A stretch of DNA of 64,000 nt from Streptomyces gardneri (GCF_006539185.1 NZ_BJMN01000042.1:1-64000), one strand, 5' to 3'; positions 8,702 through 17,710 are shown, numbered from the stretch's first letter. Translations and numbers: made by a program. The notes: generated from the sequence alone by a model not told the origin.

Positions 8702-9580
8702 CTACCGCAGCTGCGCCGCGCGAGCCTCACGGCTCTCACGTCGGTTGCCGCGGAAGGTGTTCACCCGGCGGGCCGTCGCGAAGAGGGGGATCACGGCGCC
8801 CATCACCACCTGGAGCGCGCACCCGGTCTGGAGCAGGAACGCCCCGCCCGGGGCGTCGAACGCCCAGGCGGCCAGCATGCCCATCGCACCGACGATCCAG
8901 GCGAGCATCGCCACCGCGAGGACACCCCGCGGCTTGGGGTACTCGACCCGGCTCACCATCAGCCAGGCCACCCCGATGATCGCGAGGAGCGTCGGGACGA
9001 ACGGCAGCTCCAGCAGCACGATCGAGACGACCGTCAGCGCGCCGAAGGGGCTCGGCATGCCCTGGAACATGCCGTCCTTCATGGTCACGCACGAGAATCT
9101 CGCGAGCCGCAGCACCACGGCGAGCAGCACCGCGACCGCGGCCACCGCCGAGACCTTCTGCTGCGCGCCGTCCGGCACCGCGACCATTCCGTACACGAGG
9201 ACGAAGTAGGCCGGGGCCAGACCGAAGCTGATGAGGTCCGACAGGTTGTCGAGCTCGGCACCCATCGGCGAGCTGCGGAGCTTGCGCGCCACGATGCCGT
9301 CGAAGAGGTCGAAGATCGCCGCGGCCAGCATCAGGATCACGGCGGTGGCGGCGCTGTTGCGCGCCATGCCGGTCTCCGTGCTGCCGGTGAGATGCGGGAT
9401 CAGGATGCCGGTCGTCGTGAAGTAGACCGCCATGAAGCCGCACGTGGCGTTACCGAGCGTGAGGGCGTCCGCTATGGACAACCTCAACGACAGCGGCATC
9501 TCCTCGGCCTCGTCGGCCGCGTCCGCCTCGGCGTCGGCAACCCATTCGGCGGCCCGTGTGTCGGGATCAATCACGGTCAA
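8702..9580 (-). CDS. pssA: CDP-diacylglycerol--serine O-phosphatidyltransferase
   Basis: 292 residues, integral membrane enzyme making phosphatidylserine from CDP-diacylglycerol and L-serine. The full CDP-alcohol phosphotransferase signature D-x2-DG-x2-AR-x8-G-x3-D-x3-D is present at residues 91-115 (DLFDGIVAR, then G and two Asp). About six to eight hydrophobic segments follow. The N-terminal 30 residues are acidic and Ala-rich. The TTG at 9580 overlaps the 3' end of psd by 14 bases; the GTG two codons later is an alternative. It is made from the psd message, so substrate maker and decarboxylase are co-expressed. Confidence 0.93.
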   Translation of the reverse strand: MTVIDPDTRAAEWVADAEADAADEAEEMPLSLRLSIADALTLGNATCGFMAVYFTTTGILIPHLTGSTETGMARNSAATAVILMLAAAIFDLFDGIVARKLRSSPMGAELDNLSDLISFGLAPAYFVLVYGMVAVPDGAQQKVSAVAAVAVLLAVVLRLARFSCVTMKDGMFQGMPSPFGALTVVSIVLLELPFVPTLLAIIGVAWLMVSRVEYPKPRGVLAVAMLAWIVGAMGMLAAWAFDAPGGAFLLQTGCALQVVMGAVIPLFATARRVNTFRGNRRESREARAAQLR

Positions 9581-10223
9581 TGCGAGTCACCCCCGCGGTT
9601 GTGGCCTGGCCGACCTCGACGGCGACCTCGACACCCTCCGGGAGGTAGATGTCGACCCGCGAGCCGAAGCGGATCAGACCGATCCGGTCACCCTGCTCGA
9701 CCTTCGTCCCCTGCGGGATGTACGGCACGATGCGTCGTGCCACGGCACCCGCGATCTGGATCATCTCGATGTCACCGAGCTCGGTGTCGAAGTGCCAGAC
9801 AACGCGCTCGTTGTTCTCGCTCTCCTTGTTGAACGCCGGGACGAACCCACCGGGAACGTGCTCCACGGACGTGACCGTGCCGGACAGCGGCGCACGGTTG
9901 ACGTGGACATTCAGGGGGCTCATGAAGATGGCGACCCGGGTGCGCCCGTCCTTCCACGGCATGATGCTCTGCACCACACCGTCGGCGGGGGAGATGACCC
10001 GGCCCTGAGCGATCTCGCGCTCGGGGTCGCGGAAGAACCAGAGCATGCCGGCCGCGAGAGCGGTGGTCGGCACGGCGATGGCCGCGGCGCGCTTCGACTT
10101 GCGGGAGCGCACGAGGCTGAGCGCCGCGGTGGCCACGGTCGGCAGAAGCCACGGCGATGCTCCGCGTGCGATGCGTACGCCCTTGGGGCTGTCGCGGTGT
10201 GCAGAGGTTCGACTGTCGGGCAT
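9567..10223 (-). CDS. psd: Phosphatidylserine decarboxylase proenzyme
   Basis: 218 residues from the ATG at 10223, preceded by GAAGG at good spacing; longer in-frame starts would add 30 unrelated residues. It converts phosphatidylserine to phosphatidylethanolamine. The proenzyme self-cleaves at Gly187-Ser188 within IRFGSRVDIYLP, leaving a pyruvoyl group on a 31-residue alpha chain. Other family marks are SPADGVV, FMSPLNVHVNRAP and PGGFVPAFNKESENNER. This is the short actinobacterial/archaeal-type form, with one or two N-terminal membrane segments. First gene of the psd-pssA operon. Confidence 0.93.
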   Translation of the reverse strand: MPDSRTSAHRDSPKGVRIARGASPWLLPTVATAALSLVRSRKSKRAAAIAVPTTALAAGMLWFFRDPEREIAQGRVISPADGVVQSIMPWKDGRTRVAIFMSPLNVHVNRAPLSGTVTSVEHVPGGFVPAFNKESENNERVVWHFDTELGDIEMIQIAGAVARRIVPYIPQGTKVEQGDRIGLIRFGSRVDIYLPEGVEVAVEVGQATTAGVTRIDRD

Positions 10224-10282
10224 GGATGACCTTCGTAGCGGATGATGCCGCACGGGCAATGGGGGACGGCGGCTTTCCGGCG

Positions 10283-10313
10283 ATGCTATCGGTTGCGGGG
10301 CGCAACTGGGCAA
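10283..10313 (-). promoter_or_regulatory. Candidate psd-pssA promoter with embedded palindrome
   Basis: On the minus strand, TTGCCC (10308-10313) and TAGCAT (10283-10288) lie 19 bases apart. Between them sits a perfect palindrome, GTTGCG-GGG-CGCAAC (10292-10306). The transcript would start about 55 bases before psd. Hexamer matches are moderate, so the promoter is tentative; the palindrome is seen directly. Confidence 0.45.
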
Positions 10314-10392
10314 GCCAGGAACCGAGTCGACGGCCGGAAGACGAACACAGGGTGTGATCTTCTTCGCGGCCGAACCGACTCAAACGCGACAA

Positions 10393-11598
10393 TCAACCCT
10401 GGAAGCGGTACTCCTCGAGCAGCCGACGACCAATGATCATTTTCTGGATCTCGGCGGTACCTTCACCGATGAGCAGCATCGGCGCCTCACGGTAGAGACG
10501 CTCGATCTCGTACTCCTTCGAGAACCCGTACCCGCCGTGAATGCGGAAGGCATCCTCCACGACCTCCTTGCAGTATTCGGAGGCGAGGTACTTCGCCATC
10601 CCTGCTTCGAGGTCGTTTCGTTCCCCGGAGTCCTTTTTGCGTGCTGCGTTCACCATCATGGCATGAGCGGCCTCGACCTTGGTAGCCATCTCGGCAAGCT
10701 TGAACTGAATCGCCTGGTGTTCGGCGATCGCCTTGCCGAAAGTGTGACGTTGCTGGGCATACGAGACACCCAGTTCGAAAGCACGCTGCGCGACACCGCA
10801 ACCACGCGCCGCCACGTTCACACGGCCGACTTCCACGCCGTCCATCATTTGGTAAAACCCACGGCCCGTCGTGCCGCCGAGGACCCGATTGGCCGGAATG
10901 CGCAGTCCGTCCATGATGAGTTCGGTCGTGTCGACGCCCTTGTAACCCATCTTGTCGATCTTCCCGGGAATGGTGAGGCCGGGGCGGACCTCTCCGAAGC
11001 CGGGCTCCTTCTCGACGAGGAAGGTCGTCATCGACTTGTGGGGGGCGGTGCCCTCCGGGTGTCCTTCGTCACTTCGGACGAGAACGGCGACCAGCGTTGA
11101 CGTTCCGCCGTTCGTCAGCCACATCTTCTGACCGTTCAGGACGTACTCGTCGCCGTCCTTGACCGCCTTCGAGGTGATGGCCGACACGTCCGAGCCGAGG
11201 CCCGGCTCCGACATCGAGAACGCGCCGCGCGTCTCGCCGGCCGCCATCCGCGGAAGGAAGTAGTCCTTCTGCTCCTGCGTGCCGTGCTGCTTCAGCATGT
11301 ACGCGACGATGAAGTGCGTGTTGATGATGCCGGAGACCGACATCCAGCCACGGGCGATCTCCTCCACGCACAGCGCGTAGGTGAGCAGCGACTCGCCCAG
11401 GCCCCCGTACTCCTCGGGGATCATCAGACCGAAGAGACCGAGCTCCTTGAGCCCGTCGACGATCTGCTGGGGGTACTCGTCGCGGTGCTCCAGCTCGGTG
11501 GCGACCGGGATGATCTCCTTGTCGACGAACTCCCGGACGGTCTTGAGGATCTCCTGCTGGACGTCCGTGAGCCCGGCGGTCTGGGCGAGTCGGGCCAT
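10393..11598 (-). CDS. mcd: Acyl-CoA dehydrogenase, probable methylsuccinyl-CoA dehydrogenase
   Basis: 401 residues from the ATG at 11598, two bases after the mch stop; the longer reading runs inside mch. FAD-dependent acyl-CoA dehydrogenase: FAD/substrate segment AFSMSEPGLGSDVSAI, GQKMWLTNG, and near the C-terminus RDA-like YREAPMLLIGEGTAEIQK with the catalytic Glu in IGEGTA. As last gene of the ethylmalonyl-CoA operon it should oxidise methylsuccinyl-CoA to mesaconyl-CoA. The proteobacterial Mcd I know has an extra N-terminal region of about 150 residues that is missing here, so the exact substrate is inferred from context. It needs electron-transfer flavoprotein, not encoded in this window. 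Confidence 0.85.
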   Translation of the reverse strand: MARLAQTAGLTDVQQEILKTVREFVDKEIIPVATELEHRDEYPQQIVDGLKELGLFGLMIPEEYGGLGESLLTYALCVEEIARGWMSVSGIINTHFIVAYMLKQHGTQEQKDYFLPRMAAGETRGAFSMSEPGLGSDVSAITSKAVKDGDEYVLNGQKMWLTNGGTSTLVAVLVRSDEGHPEGTAPHKSMTTFLVEKEPGFGEVRPGLTIPGKIDKMGYKGVDTTELIMDGLRIPANRVLGGTTGRGFYQMMDGVEVGRVNVAARGCGVAQRAFELGVSYAQQRHTFGKAIAEHQAIQFKLAEMATKVEAAHAMMVNAARKKDSGERNDLEAGMAKYLASEYCKEVVEDAFRIHGGYGFSKEYEIERLYREAPMLLIGEGTAEIQKMIIGRRLLEEYRFQG

Positions 11599-11600
11599 GG

Positions 11601-12125
11601 CTACTTCTCCGTCTTCTTGGCGGGCTCGATCAGCTCGGGGCGGCCGGGCTGCTCGCCGCCGCGCTCCTTGATGTACGTCTCGGTGGGCACCATGACCTTG
11701 CGGCGGAAGACGCACACGAGGGTGCCGTCCTGCTTGTAGCCCTTGGTCTCGACGTAGACGATGCCGCGGTCGTTCTTCGACTTCGACGGGGTCTTGTCCA
11801 GGACCGTCGTCTCGCCGTAGATCGTGTCGCCGTGGAAGGTCGGCGCCACGTGCCGCAGCGACTCGATCTCCAGGTTGGCGATCGCCTTGCCGGAGACGTC
11901 CGGCACGGACATGCCGAGCAGCAGCGAGTAGATGTAGTTGCCGACGACGACGTTCTTGCCGAAGTCCGTCGTGTTCTCGGCGTAATTCACATCCATGTGC
12001 AGCGGATGGTGGTTCATCGTCAGCAGACAGAAGAGATGGTCGTCGTACTCGGTGACCGTCTTTCCGGGCCAGTGCTTGTAGACGGCACCGACTTCGAACT
12101 CTTCGTAGGTACGACCGAACTGCAT
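11601..12125 (-). CDS. mch: MaoC-family hydratase, probable mesaconyl-CoA hydratase
   Basis: 174 residues, single hot-dog fold. The hydratase motif is visible as YDDHLFCLLTMNHHPLHMD (residues about 26-44), with the Asp and His that activate water, followed by VVGNYIYSLLLGMS. It would hydrate mesaconyl-C1-CoA to beta-methylmalyl-CoA. It is half the size of the two-domain proteobacterial Mch, so it may work as a dimer. Starts four bases after mcl and ends two bases before mcd, so translation is coupled. The assignment to this step rests on operon context. Confidence 0.85.
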   Translation of the reverse strand: MQFGRTYEEFEVGAVYKHWPGKTVTEYDDHLFCLLTMNHHPLHMDVNYAENTTDFGKNVVVGNYIYSLLLGMSVPDVSGKAIANLEIESLRHVAPTFHGDTIYGETTVLDKTPSKSKNDRGIVYVETKGYKQDGTLVCVFRRKVMVPTETYIKERGGEQPGRPELIEPAKKTEK

Positions 12126-12129
12126 GGTG

Positions 12130-13095
12130 CTACGCCTCCGGGATCTCGAACTTGCTGGTGCGCTGCATGCCGGCGGCGCGGCCCTTGCCGGAGATGACCA
12201 GGGCCATCTTGCGGGAGGCCTCGTCGATCATCTCGTCGCCGAGCATCGCGGAGCCCTTCTTCCCGCCGGCCTCGGACGTGTAGTAGTCGTACGCGTCGAG
12301 GATCAGCTCGGCGTGGTCGAAGTCCTCCTGCGAGGGCGAGAAGATCTCGTTCGCGGCGGCGACCTGGTCCGGGTGCAGCACCCACTTGCCGTCGAAGCCC
12401 AGGGCGGCGGCGCGCTGCGCGACGGCCTTGTAGCCCTCCGGGTTGCGGATCTGGAGGTAGGGGCCGTCGATCGCCTGGAGGTTGTTGGCGCGGGCGGCCA
12501 TCAGGATGCTCATCAGGATGTGGTGGTAGGCGTCGGCCGGGTAGCCCGGCGGCTGCTCGCCCACGACCAGCGACTTCATGTTGATGGAGGCCATGAAGTC
12601 GGCCGGGCCGAAGATGATCGTCTCGACGCGCTGGGAGGCCTGCGCGATCGCGTTGACGTTGGTGAGGCCCTGGGCGTTCTCGATCTGCGCCTCGATGCCG
12701 ATCTTGCCGACCTCGAAGCCCATCGTCTTCTCGATCTGGGTGAGCAGGAGGTCGAGCGCGACGATCTGCTGGGCGTCCTGGACCTTCGGCAGCATGATGC
12801 AGTCGAGGTTCTGGCCGGCGCCCTCGACGACCGTGACGACGTCGCGGTACGTCCAGTGGGTCGTCCAGTCGTTGACCCGCACGACCCGGGTCTTGCCGGT
12901 CCAGTCGCCCTCGTTGAGGAACTTCACGATGGTGTGGCGGGCCTCGGGCTTGGCCAGCGGCGCGCAGGCGTCCTCCAGGTCCAGGAAGACCTGGTCGGCG
13001 GCGAGGCCCTGGGCCTTCTCCAGGAACCGCGGGTTGGAGCCGGGGACCGCGAGGCAGGAGCGGCGCGGGCGCAGACGGTTCACGGGGCTGGTCAT
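12130..13095 (-). CDS. mcl: CitE/HpcH-type lyase, probable beta-methylmalyl-CoA / L-malyl-CoA lyase
   Basis: 321 residues. TIM-barrel lyase of the HpcH/HpaI-CitE superfamily: opening RRSCLAVPGSNPRFLEKAQ, metal-ligand segment IEAQIENAQG (Glu) and FGPADFMAS (Asp), plus FLDLEDACAP. In the ethylmalonyl-CoA pathway it cleaves beta-methylmalyl-CoA to glyoxylate and propionyl-CoA, and may also make or cleave malyl-CoA. It overlaps the mutase stop by four bases (ATGA), and mch follows after four bases. Citrate-lyase beta subunit is unlikely because the alpha and gamma subunits are absent. Confidence 0.88.
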   Translation of the reverse strand: MTSPVNRLRPRRSCLAVPGSNPRFLEKAQGLAADQVFLDLEDACAPLAKPEARHTIVKFLNEGDWTGKTRVVRVNDWTTHWTYRDVVTVVEGAGQNLDCIMLPKVQDAQQIVALDLLLTQIEKTMGFEVGKIGIEAQIENAQGLTNVNAIAQASQRVETIIFGPADFMASINMKSLVVGEQPPGYPADAYHHILMSILMAARANNLQAIDGPYLQIRNPEGYKAVAQRAAALGFDGKWVLHPDQVAAANEIFSPSQEDFDHAELILDAYDYYTSEAGGKKGSAMLGDEMIDEASRKMALVISGKGRAAGMQRTSKFEIPEA

Positions 13096-15128
13096 GCGGG
13101 GACCTCCGTACTTTCAAGGGGGCTGAGCTTGTTCGCTTGCCGGATCTCGTCGACGATACGGCCGATGATCTCCGTGATGCCGAAGTCCTTCGGTGTGAAG
13201 ACGGCGGCGACACCCGCACGCTTCAGATCTGCGGCGTCGGCGTTCGGGATGATCCCGCCGACGATGACCGGCACATCGGTCGCGCCCGCCTCGCGGAGGC
13301 GGTCGAGGACGTCCGGGACCAGCTCGGCGTGCGAGCCGGAGAGGATCGACAGGCCCACGCAGTGCACGTCCTCGGCGAGGGCCGCGTTGACGATCTGCTC
13401 GGGGGTCAGCCGGATGCCCTGGTAGACCACCTCGAAACCGGCGTCACGGGCGCGTACGGCGATCTGCTCGGCGCCGTTGGAGTGCCCGTCGAGGCCCGGC
13501 TTGCCGACGAGCAGCCGCAGCCGCCCGGCGCCGAGCTCCTCGGCGGTCCGCGCCACCTTGTCCCGCACGAGAGCCAGCGGGGTGCCGGCCTCCGCCGTCA
13601 CCGCGACCGGGGCCGAGGAGACGCCGGTCGGCGCCCGGAACTCGCCGAAGACCTCGCGCAGGGCCTCGGTCCACTCACCGGTGGTGACGCCGGCGCGGGC
13701 GCACTCGAGGGTGGCCTCCATGAGGTTCCCGGTGCCCTTGGCGGCCTCCTTGAGGCGTTCGAGGGCCTTGCAGGGGCGCGGGTGGTTGAACGGCGGCTGG
13801 TAGCGGTTGTCCCGCCACGTCTTCAGCGAGCCGACCACCCGCGCCTCGACGGCCGGGTCGACCGTCATGATCGCGGTGTCCAGATCGGCGGTGAGAGGGT
13901 TCTCCTCCGTCGACTGGAAGATGTTGACGCCGATGATCTTCTCGTCGCCGGCCTCGATCCGGGCGCGCCGCTCGGCGTGCGAGGAGACGAGCTGCGACTT
14001 GAGGTAGCCGGACTCGACGGCCGCCATCGCGCCGCCCATCTCCTGGATCCGCTGGATCTCGGCCAGGCACTCCTCGACGAGCGAGTCGACCTTGGCCTCG
14101 ATCACGTGCGAGCCGGCGAAGATGTCCTCGTACTCCAGCAGGTCGGACTCGTGGGCCAGCACCTGCTGGATGCGGAGCGACCACTGCTGGTCCCAGGGCC
14201 GGGGCAGACCGAGCGCCTCGTTCCAGGCGGGGAGCTGCACGGCCCGGGCGCGGGCGTCCTTGGAGAGGGTGACGGCCAGCATCTCCAGGACGATCCGCTG
14301 GACGTTGTTCTCCGGCTGGGCCTCGGTCAGGCCGAGCGAGTTGACCTGCACGCCGTAGCGGAACCGGCGCTGCTTCTCGTTCTCGATGCCGTACCGCTCG
14401 TGGGTGATCTTGTCCCAGATGCGGCCGAAGGCGCGCATCTTGCACATCTCCTCGATGAAGCGGACGCCCGCGTTCACGAAGAACGAGATGCGGGCGACGA
14501 CCTCGCCGAAGCGGTCCTCCGGGACCTGACCGGAGTCGCGGACCGAGTCGAGCACCGCGATCGCGGTGGACATCGCGTACGAGATCTCCTGGACCGGAGT
14601 GGCCCCCGCCTCCTGCAGGTGGTAGCTGCAGATGTTGATCGGGTTCCACTTCGGGATGTTGTTGACCGTGTACGCGATCATGTCCGTCGTGAGGCGGAGC
14701 GAGGGGCCGGGCGGGAAGACGTGCGTCCCGCGCGACAGGTACTCCTTCACGATGTCGTTCTGGGTGGTGCCCTGGAGCTTGGTGATGTCCGCACCCTGCT
14801 CCTCGGCGGCCACCTGGTAGAGCGCCAGGAGCCACATCGCCGTGGCGTTGATGGTCATCGAGGTGTTCATCTGCTCCAGGGGGATGTCCTGGAACAGCCG
14901 TCGCATGTCACCGAGGTGCGAGACGGGGACGCCGACCCGGCCGACCTCGCCGCGGGCGAGGATGTGGTCGGGGTCGTAGCCCGTCTGCGTCGGCAGGTCG
15001 AACGCGACCGAGAGGCCGGTCTGACCCTTGGCGAGGTTGCGCCGGTACAGCTCGTTGGACGCCTCGGCGGTCGAGTGACCGGCGTAGGTCCGCATGAGCC
15101 ACGGCCGGTCCTTCTGGCGCTCAGTCAT
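13092..15128 (-). CDS. ecm: Adenosylcobalamin-dependent ethylmalonyl-CoA mutase (MeaA-like)
   Basis: 678 residues holding both the substrate barrel and the cobalamin-binding domain in one chain, as in MeaA/Ecm rather than two-subunit methylmalonyl-CoA mutase. The DxHxxG cobalamin motif is at 547-552 (DGHSNG), followed by GLSILSGS and VIVGGIIP. The barrel has the family string GQTGLSVAFDLPTQTGYD near residue 35 and NISGYH-like NICSYHLQEAGA at about 165. It rearranges ethylmalonyl-CoA to methylsuccinyl-CoA. Lies 14 bases downstream of ccr and overlaps mcl. Isobutyryl-CoA mutase is the main alternative, but the operon argues for Ecm. Confidence 0.92.
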   Translation of the reverse strand: MTERQKDRPWLMRTYAGHSTAEASNELYRRNLAKGQTGLSVAFDLPTQTGYDPDHILARGEVGRVGVPVSHLGDMRRLFQDIPLEQMNTSMTINATAMWLLALYQVAAEEQGADITKLQGTTQNDIVKEYLSRGTHVFPPGPSLRLTTDMIAYTVNNIPKWNPINICSYHLQEAGATPVQEISYAMSTAIAVLDSVRDSGQVPEDRFGEVVARISFFVNAGVRFIEEMCKMRAFGRIWDKITHERYGIENEKQRRFRYGVQVNSLGLTEAQPENNVQRIVLEMLAVTLSKDARARAVQLPAWNEALGLPRPWDQQWSLRIQQVLAHESDLLEYEDIFAGSHVIEAKVDSLVEECLAEIQRIQEMGGAMAAVESGYLKSQLVSSHAERRARIEAGDEKIIGVNIFQSTEENPLTADLDTAIMTVDPAVEARVVGSLKTWRDNRYQPPFNHPRPCKALERLKEAAKGTGNLMEATLECARAGVTTGEWTEALREVFGEFRAPTGVSSAPVAVTAEAGTPLALVRDKVARTAEELGAGRLRLLVGKPGLDGHSNGAEQIAVRARDAGFEVVYQGIRLTPEQIVNAALAEDVHCVGLSILSGSHAELVPDVLDRLREAGATDVPVIVGGIIPNADAADLKRAGVAAVFTPKDFGITEIIGRIVDEIRQANKLSPLESTEVPA

Positions 15129-15142
15129 CTATGGTCCCGGTG

Positions 15143-16480
15143 TCAGATGTTGCGGAAGCGGTTGATGGCGTCGATGTGCTTCTCGCGCAGCTCCGGGTTG
15201 CTGACACCCAGGCCCTCCTGCGGCGCGAGCGCGAGGACGCCGACCTTGCCCTGGTGCAGGTTGCGGTGGACGTCGTAGGCGGCCTGGCCGGTCTCCTCCA
15301 GGGAGTAGACCTTCGACAGCGTCGGGTGGATCTTGCCCTTGGCGATCAGGCGGTTGGCCTCCCACGCCTCGCGGTAGTTGGCGAAGTGCGAGCCGATGAT
15401 CCGCTTGAGCGACATCCACAGGTAGCGGTTGTCGTACTCGTGCATGTAGCCCGAGGTGGAGGCGCAGGTGGTGATCGTGCCGCCCTTGCGGGTGACGTAC
15501 ACGGAGGCGCCGAAGGTCTCGCGGCCCGGGTGCTCGAAGACGATGTCGATGTCCTCGCCGCCGGTGAGCTCGCGGATGCGCTTGCCGAAGCGCTTCCACT
15601 CCTTCGGGTCCTGGGTGTGCTCGTCCTTCCAGAACTTGTAGCCCTCGGCGTTGCGGTCGATGACCGCCTCGGCGCCCATCGCGCGGCAGATGTCGGCCTT
15701 CTCCGGGGAGGAGACGACACAGATCGGGTTGGCGCCGCCGGCGAGGGCGAACTGCGTGGCGTACGAGCCGAGGCCGCCGCTCGCGCCCCAGATGAGGACG
15801 TTGTCGCCCTGCTTCATGCCGGCGCCGTTGCGGGAGACCAGCTGGCGGTAGGCGGTGGAGTTCACGAGGCCCGGGGAGGCCGCCTCCTCCCAGCTGAGGT
15901 GGCCGGGCTTCGGCATCAGCTGGTTGGACTTGACGAGGGCGATCTCGGCGAGGCCGCCGAAGTTGGTCTCGAAGCCCCAGATGCGCTGCTCGGGGTCGAG
16001 CATCGTGTCGTTGTGGCCGTCGGAGGACTCCAGCTCGACCGAGAGGCAGTGGGCGACGACCTCGTCGCCGGGCTTCCACGAGTTCACGCCGGGGCCGGTG
16101 CGCAGCACGACGCCCGCGAGGTCGGAGCCGATGACGTGGTACGGCAGGTCGTGGCGCTTGCTGAGGTCGCTGAGGCGGCCGTAGCGCTCCAGGAAGCCGA
16201 AGGTCGACACCGGCTCGAAGATCGAGGTCCAGACCGAGTTGTAGTTGACCGAGGAGGCCATCACGGCGACCAGGGCCTCGCCCGGGCCGAGCTCGGGCAG
16301 GGGCACGTCGTCGAGGTGCAGCGACTTGCGCGGGTCCTTGTCGCGGCTGGCGAGCCCGGCGAACATCTCGGCCTCGTCCTTGTGGACGGTGATGCCCCGG
16401 TACGACTCGGGGAGCGGGATGCTCGCGAAGTCGGCGGACGTGGCGTCCTGCGACTGGATCGCGGCCAGGATTTCCTTCAC
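15143..16480 (-). CDS. ccr: Crotonyl-CoA carboxylase/reductase
   Basis: 445 residues from the GTG at 16480, which has GGAGG at good spacing; this start also puts the CO2-positioning residues known from Kitasatospora Ccr exactly at Asn81, Phe170, Glu171 and His365. MDR-superfamily enzyme reducing crotonyl-CoA with NADPH while fixing CO2, giving ethylmalonyl-CoA. The nucleotide fold shows WGASGGLGSYATQFA. First gene of the ccr-ecm-mcl-mch-mcd operon. Product feeds acetate assimilation and can supply ethylmalonyl extender units for polyketides. A 410-base upstream region carries the candidate promoter and half-sites. Confidence 0.96.
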   Translation of the reverse strand: MKEILAAIQSQDATSADFASIPLPESYRGITVHKDEAEMFAGLASRDKDPRKSLHLDDVPLPELGPGEALVAVMASSVNYNSVWTSIFEPVSTFGFLERYGRLSDLSKRHDLPYHVIGSDLAGVVLRTGPGVNSWKPGDEVVAHCLSVELESSDGHNDTMLDPEQRIWGFETNFGGLAEIALVKSNQLMPKPGHLSWEEAASPGLVNSTAYRQLVSRNGAGMKQGDNVLIWGASGGLGSYATQFALAGGANPICVVSSPEKADICRAMGAEAVIDRNAEGYKFWKDEHTQDPKEWKRFGKRIRELTGGEDIDIVFEHPGRETFGASVYVTRKGGTITTCASTSGYMHEYDNRYLWMSLKRIIGSHFANYREAWEANRLIAKGKIHPTLSKVYSLEETGQAAYDVHRNLHQGKVGVLALAPQEGLGVSNPELREKHIDAINRFRNI

Positions 16481-16708
16481 GGGTTGCCTCCGGCGATGAG
16501 CGTCCTGAGGGAGGGACGCCTGGGGGTTACGGCGGGAAGTGCTGCTGCTGTGGAGGTGTGCCGTCGGTTCGGCTCGGGTGGTGCGGTGGCGCGGCGCTGG
16601 TGGCGCGAGGGTGCCTGTGACGCAGGCGTCCGGGCGCACGAGCCGTCGGCTTGTGGGGACAGCCGGCGAACGAGGTGTTCTCTGCTCGCCGGCCGCCCGG
16701 ACAACATC

Positions 16709-16750
16709 AACGTATGACACGCCGTGCCACCGCACAAGGCACTGCGTGCC
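16709..16750 (-). promoter_or_regulatory. Candidate ccr promoter with GGCAC/GTGCC half-sites
   Basis: Minus strand: TTGTGC (16732-16737), 17 bases, then TACGTT (16709-16714), giving a leader of about 220 bases before ccr. Plus-strand half-sites GTGCC (16724-16728), GGCAC (16738-16742) and GTGCC (16746-16750) make two overlapping inverted repeats around the -35. A regulator such as the neighbouring TetR protein could bind here. The remaining intergenic sequence between 16481 and 16891 holds no gene I can support. Confidence 0.45.
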
Positions 16751-16834
16751 AACAATTTCACTCAGATGCAATCCGCCCGTCACGGATGAGCGATGATCGA
16801 TCGAAATCCGCCCTGAACTGGGACGATACGAAGA

Positions 16835-16863
16835 AGGCCGCCCCCGGGAACCGGGAGCGGCCT
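16835..16863. terminator. Hairpin terminator after the TetR gene
   Basis: AGGCCGC and GCGGCCT form the outer stem, with a further CCCGG/CCGGG inner stem, starting 29 bases past the TetR stop. It separates the TetR gene from the ccr promoter. Confidence 0.75.
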
Positions 16864-16891
16864 GCTCGATGGAGCGGTGTTCAAGGCATTC

Positions 16892-17710
16892 TCAGGGGCT
16901 CTTGAGCGCCTGCTGGATCGTGCGCATGACCTCGTCGAGCGGGGCGTCCGTGCGGGCCACGGCGACCACCACGTCACCGGTGGTGGAGGCCCTGACGGCC
17001 GGCGCCTGCTCGGTCTGCGGGGACGGGGCCGGCCGGCCCGCGCCTATGCCGCTGCCGAAGGTGTCCCGGACGATCGCGAAGGCGTGGTCCAGCTGGGCCT
17101 CCACGTCGCCCTGGCCGCCCGCCCGCAGCCAGCGGCGCAGCACGTGGTTGTGCGCGGTGACGACCGCCGAGGCGGCCACCTCCGCGAGCAGCGGGTCGTC
17201 GTTGCCGTCGTGGTGGTCGCGCTCGTCGAAGTGGCCCAGGAGATAGCGGGTGAACAGCCGCTCGTAGCGGGCCACCGAGGCGATCTCCCGCTCCCGCAGG
17301 GTCGGCACCTCACGGGTGAGCCGGTAGCGCTCCACGGAGACCGCGGGGGAGCCCGCGTACATCTTCATGACTTCCTTGATGCCCCGGCACACGGTGTCGA
17401 GCGGGTGCTCGTGCGGCGGGGCCGCGTTCAGCACCGCCTCCGCCCGCACCAGCGTGTCGTCGTGGTCGGGGAAGATCGCCTCTTCCTTGGAGCGGAAGTG
17501 GCGGAAGAAGGTCCGCCGGGCGACCCCGGCCGTGGCCGCGATCTCGTCGACCGTCGTCGCCTCGTACCCCTTGGTGGCGAAGAGCTCCATCGCCGCCGTG
17601 GCCAGCTCCCGGCGCATCTTGAGCCGCTGGGCGGCGGCACGGGTGCCCGCCGCGCTCTCCGGAGCGTCGGACGTGGACGTGGCACGGGGTGTCTTCGCGG
17701 CCTTGGGCAT
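16892..17710 (-). CDS. TetR-family transcriptional regulator
   Basis: 272 residues from the ATG at 17710; there is no strong ribosome site, and an ATG six codons upstream is possible. The N-terminal helix-turn-helix is typical: RRELATAAMELFATKGYEATTVDEIAATAGVARRTFFRHF, preceded by an Ala/Thr-rich 30-residue tail. The C-terminal ligand domain ends in an Ala/Pro-rich stretch. Located between the 3-hydroxyacyl-CoA dehydrogenase gene and ccr on the same strand, it is the obvious candidate controller of the ethylmalonyl-CoA block, probably sensing an acyl-CoA. No direct evidence of ligand. Ends at a hairpin terminator. Confidence 0.9.
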   Translation of the reverse strand: MPKAAKTPRATSTSDAPESAAGTRAAAQRLKMRRELATAAMELFATKGYEATTVDEIAATAGVARRTFFRHFRSKEEAIFPDHDDTLVRAEAVLNAAPPHEHPLDTVCRGIKEVMKMYAGSPAVSVERYRLTREVPTLREREIASVARYERLFTRYLLGHFDERDHHDGNDDPLLAEVAASAVVTAHNHVLRRWLRAGGQGDVEAQLDHAFAIVRDTFGSGIGAGRPAPSPQTEQAPAVRASTTGDVVVAVARTDAPLDEVMRTIQQALKSP

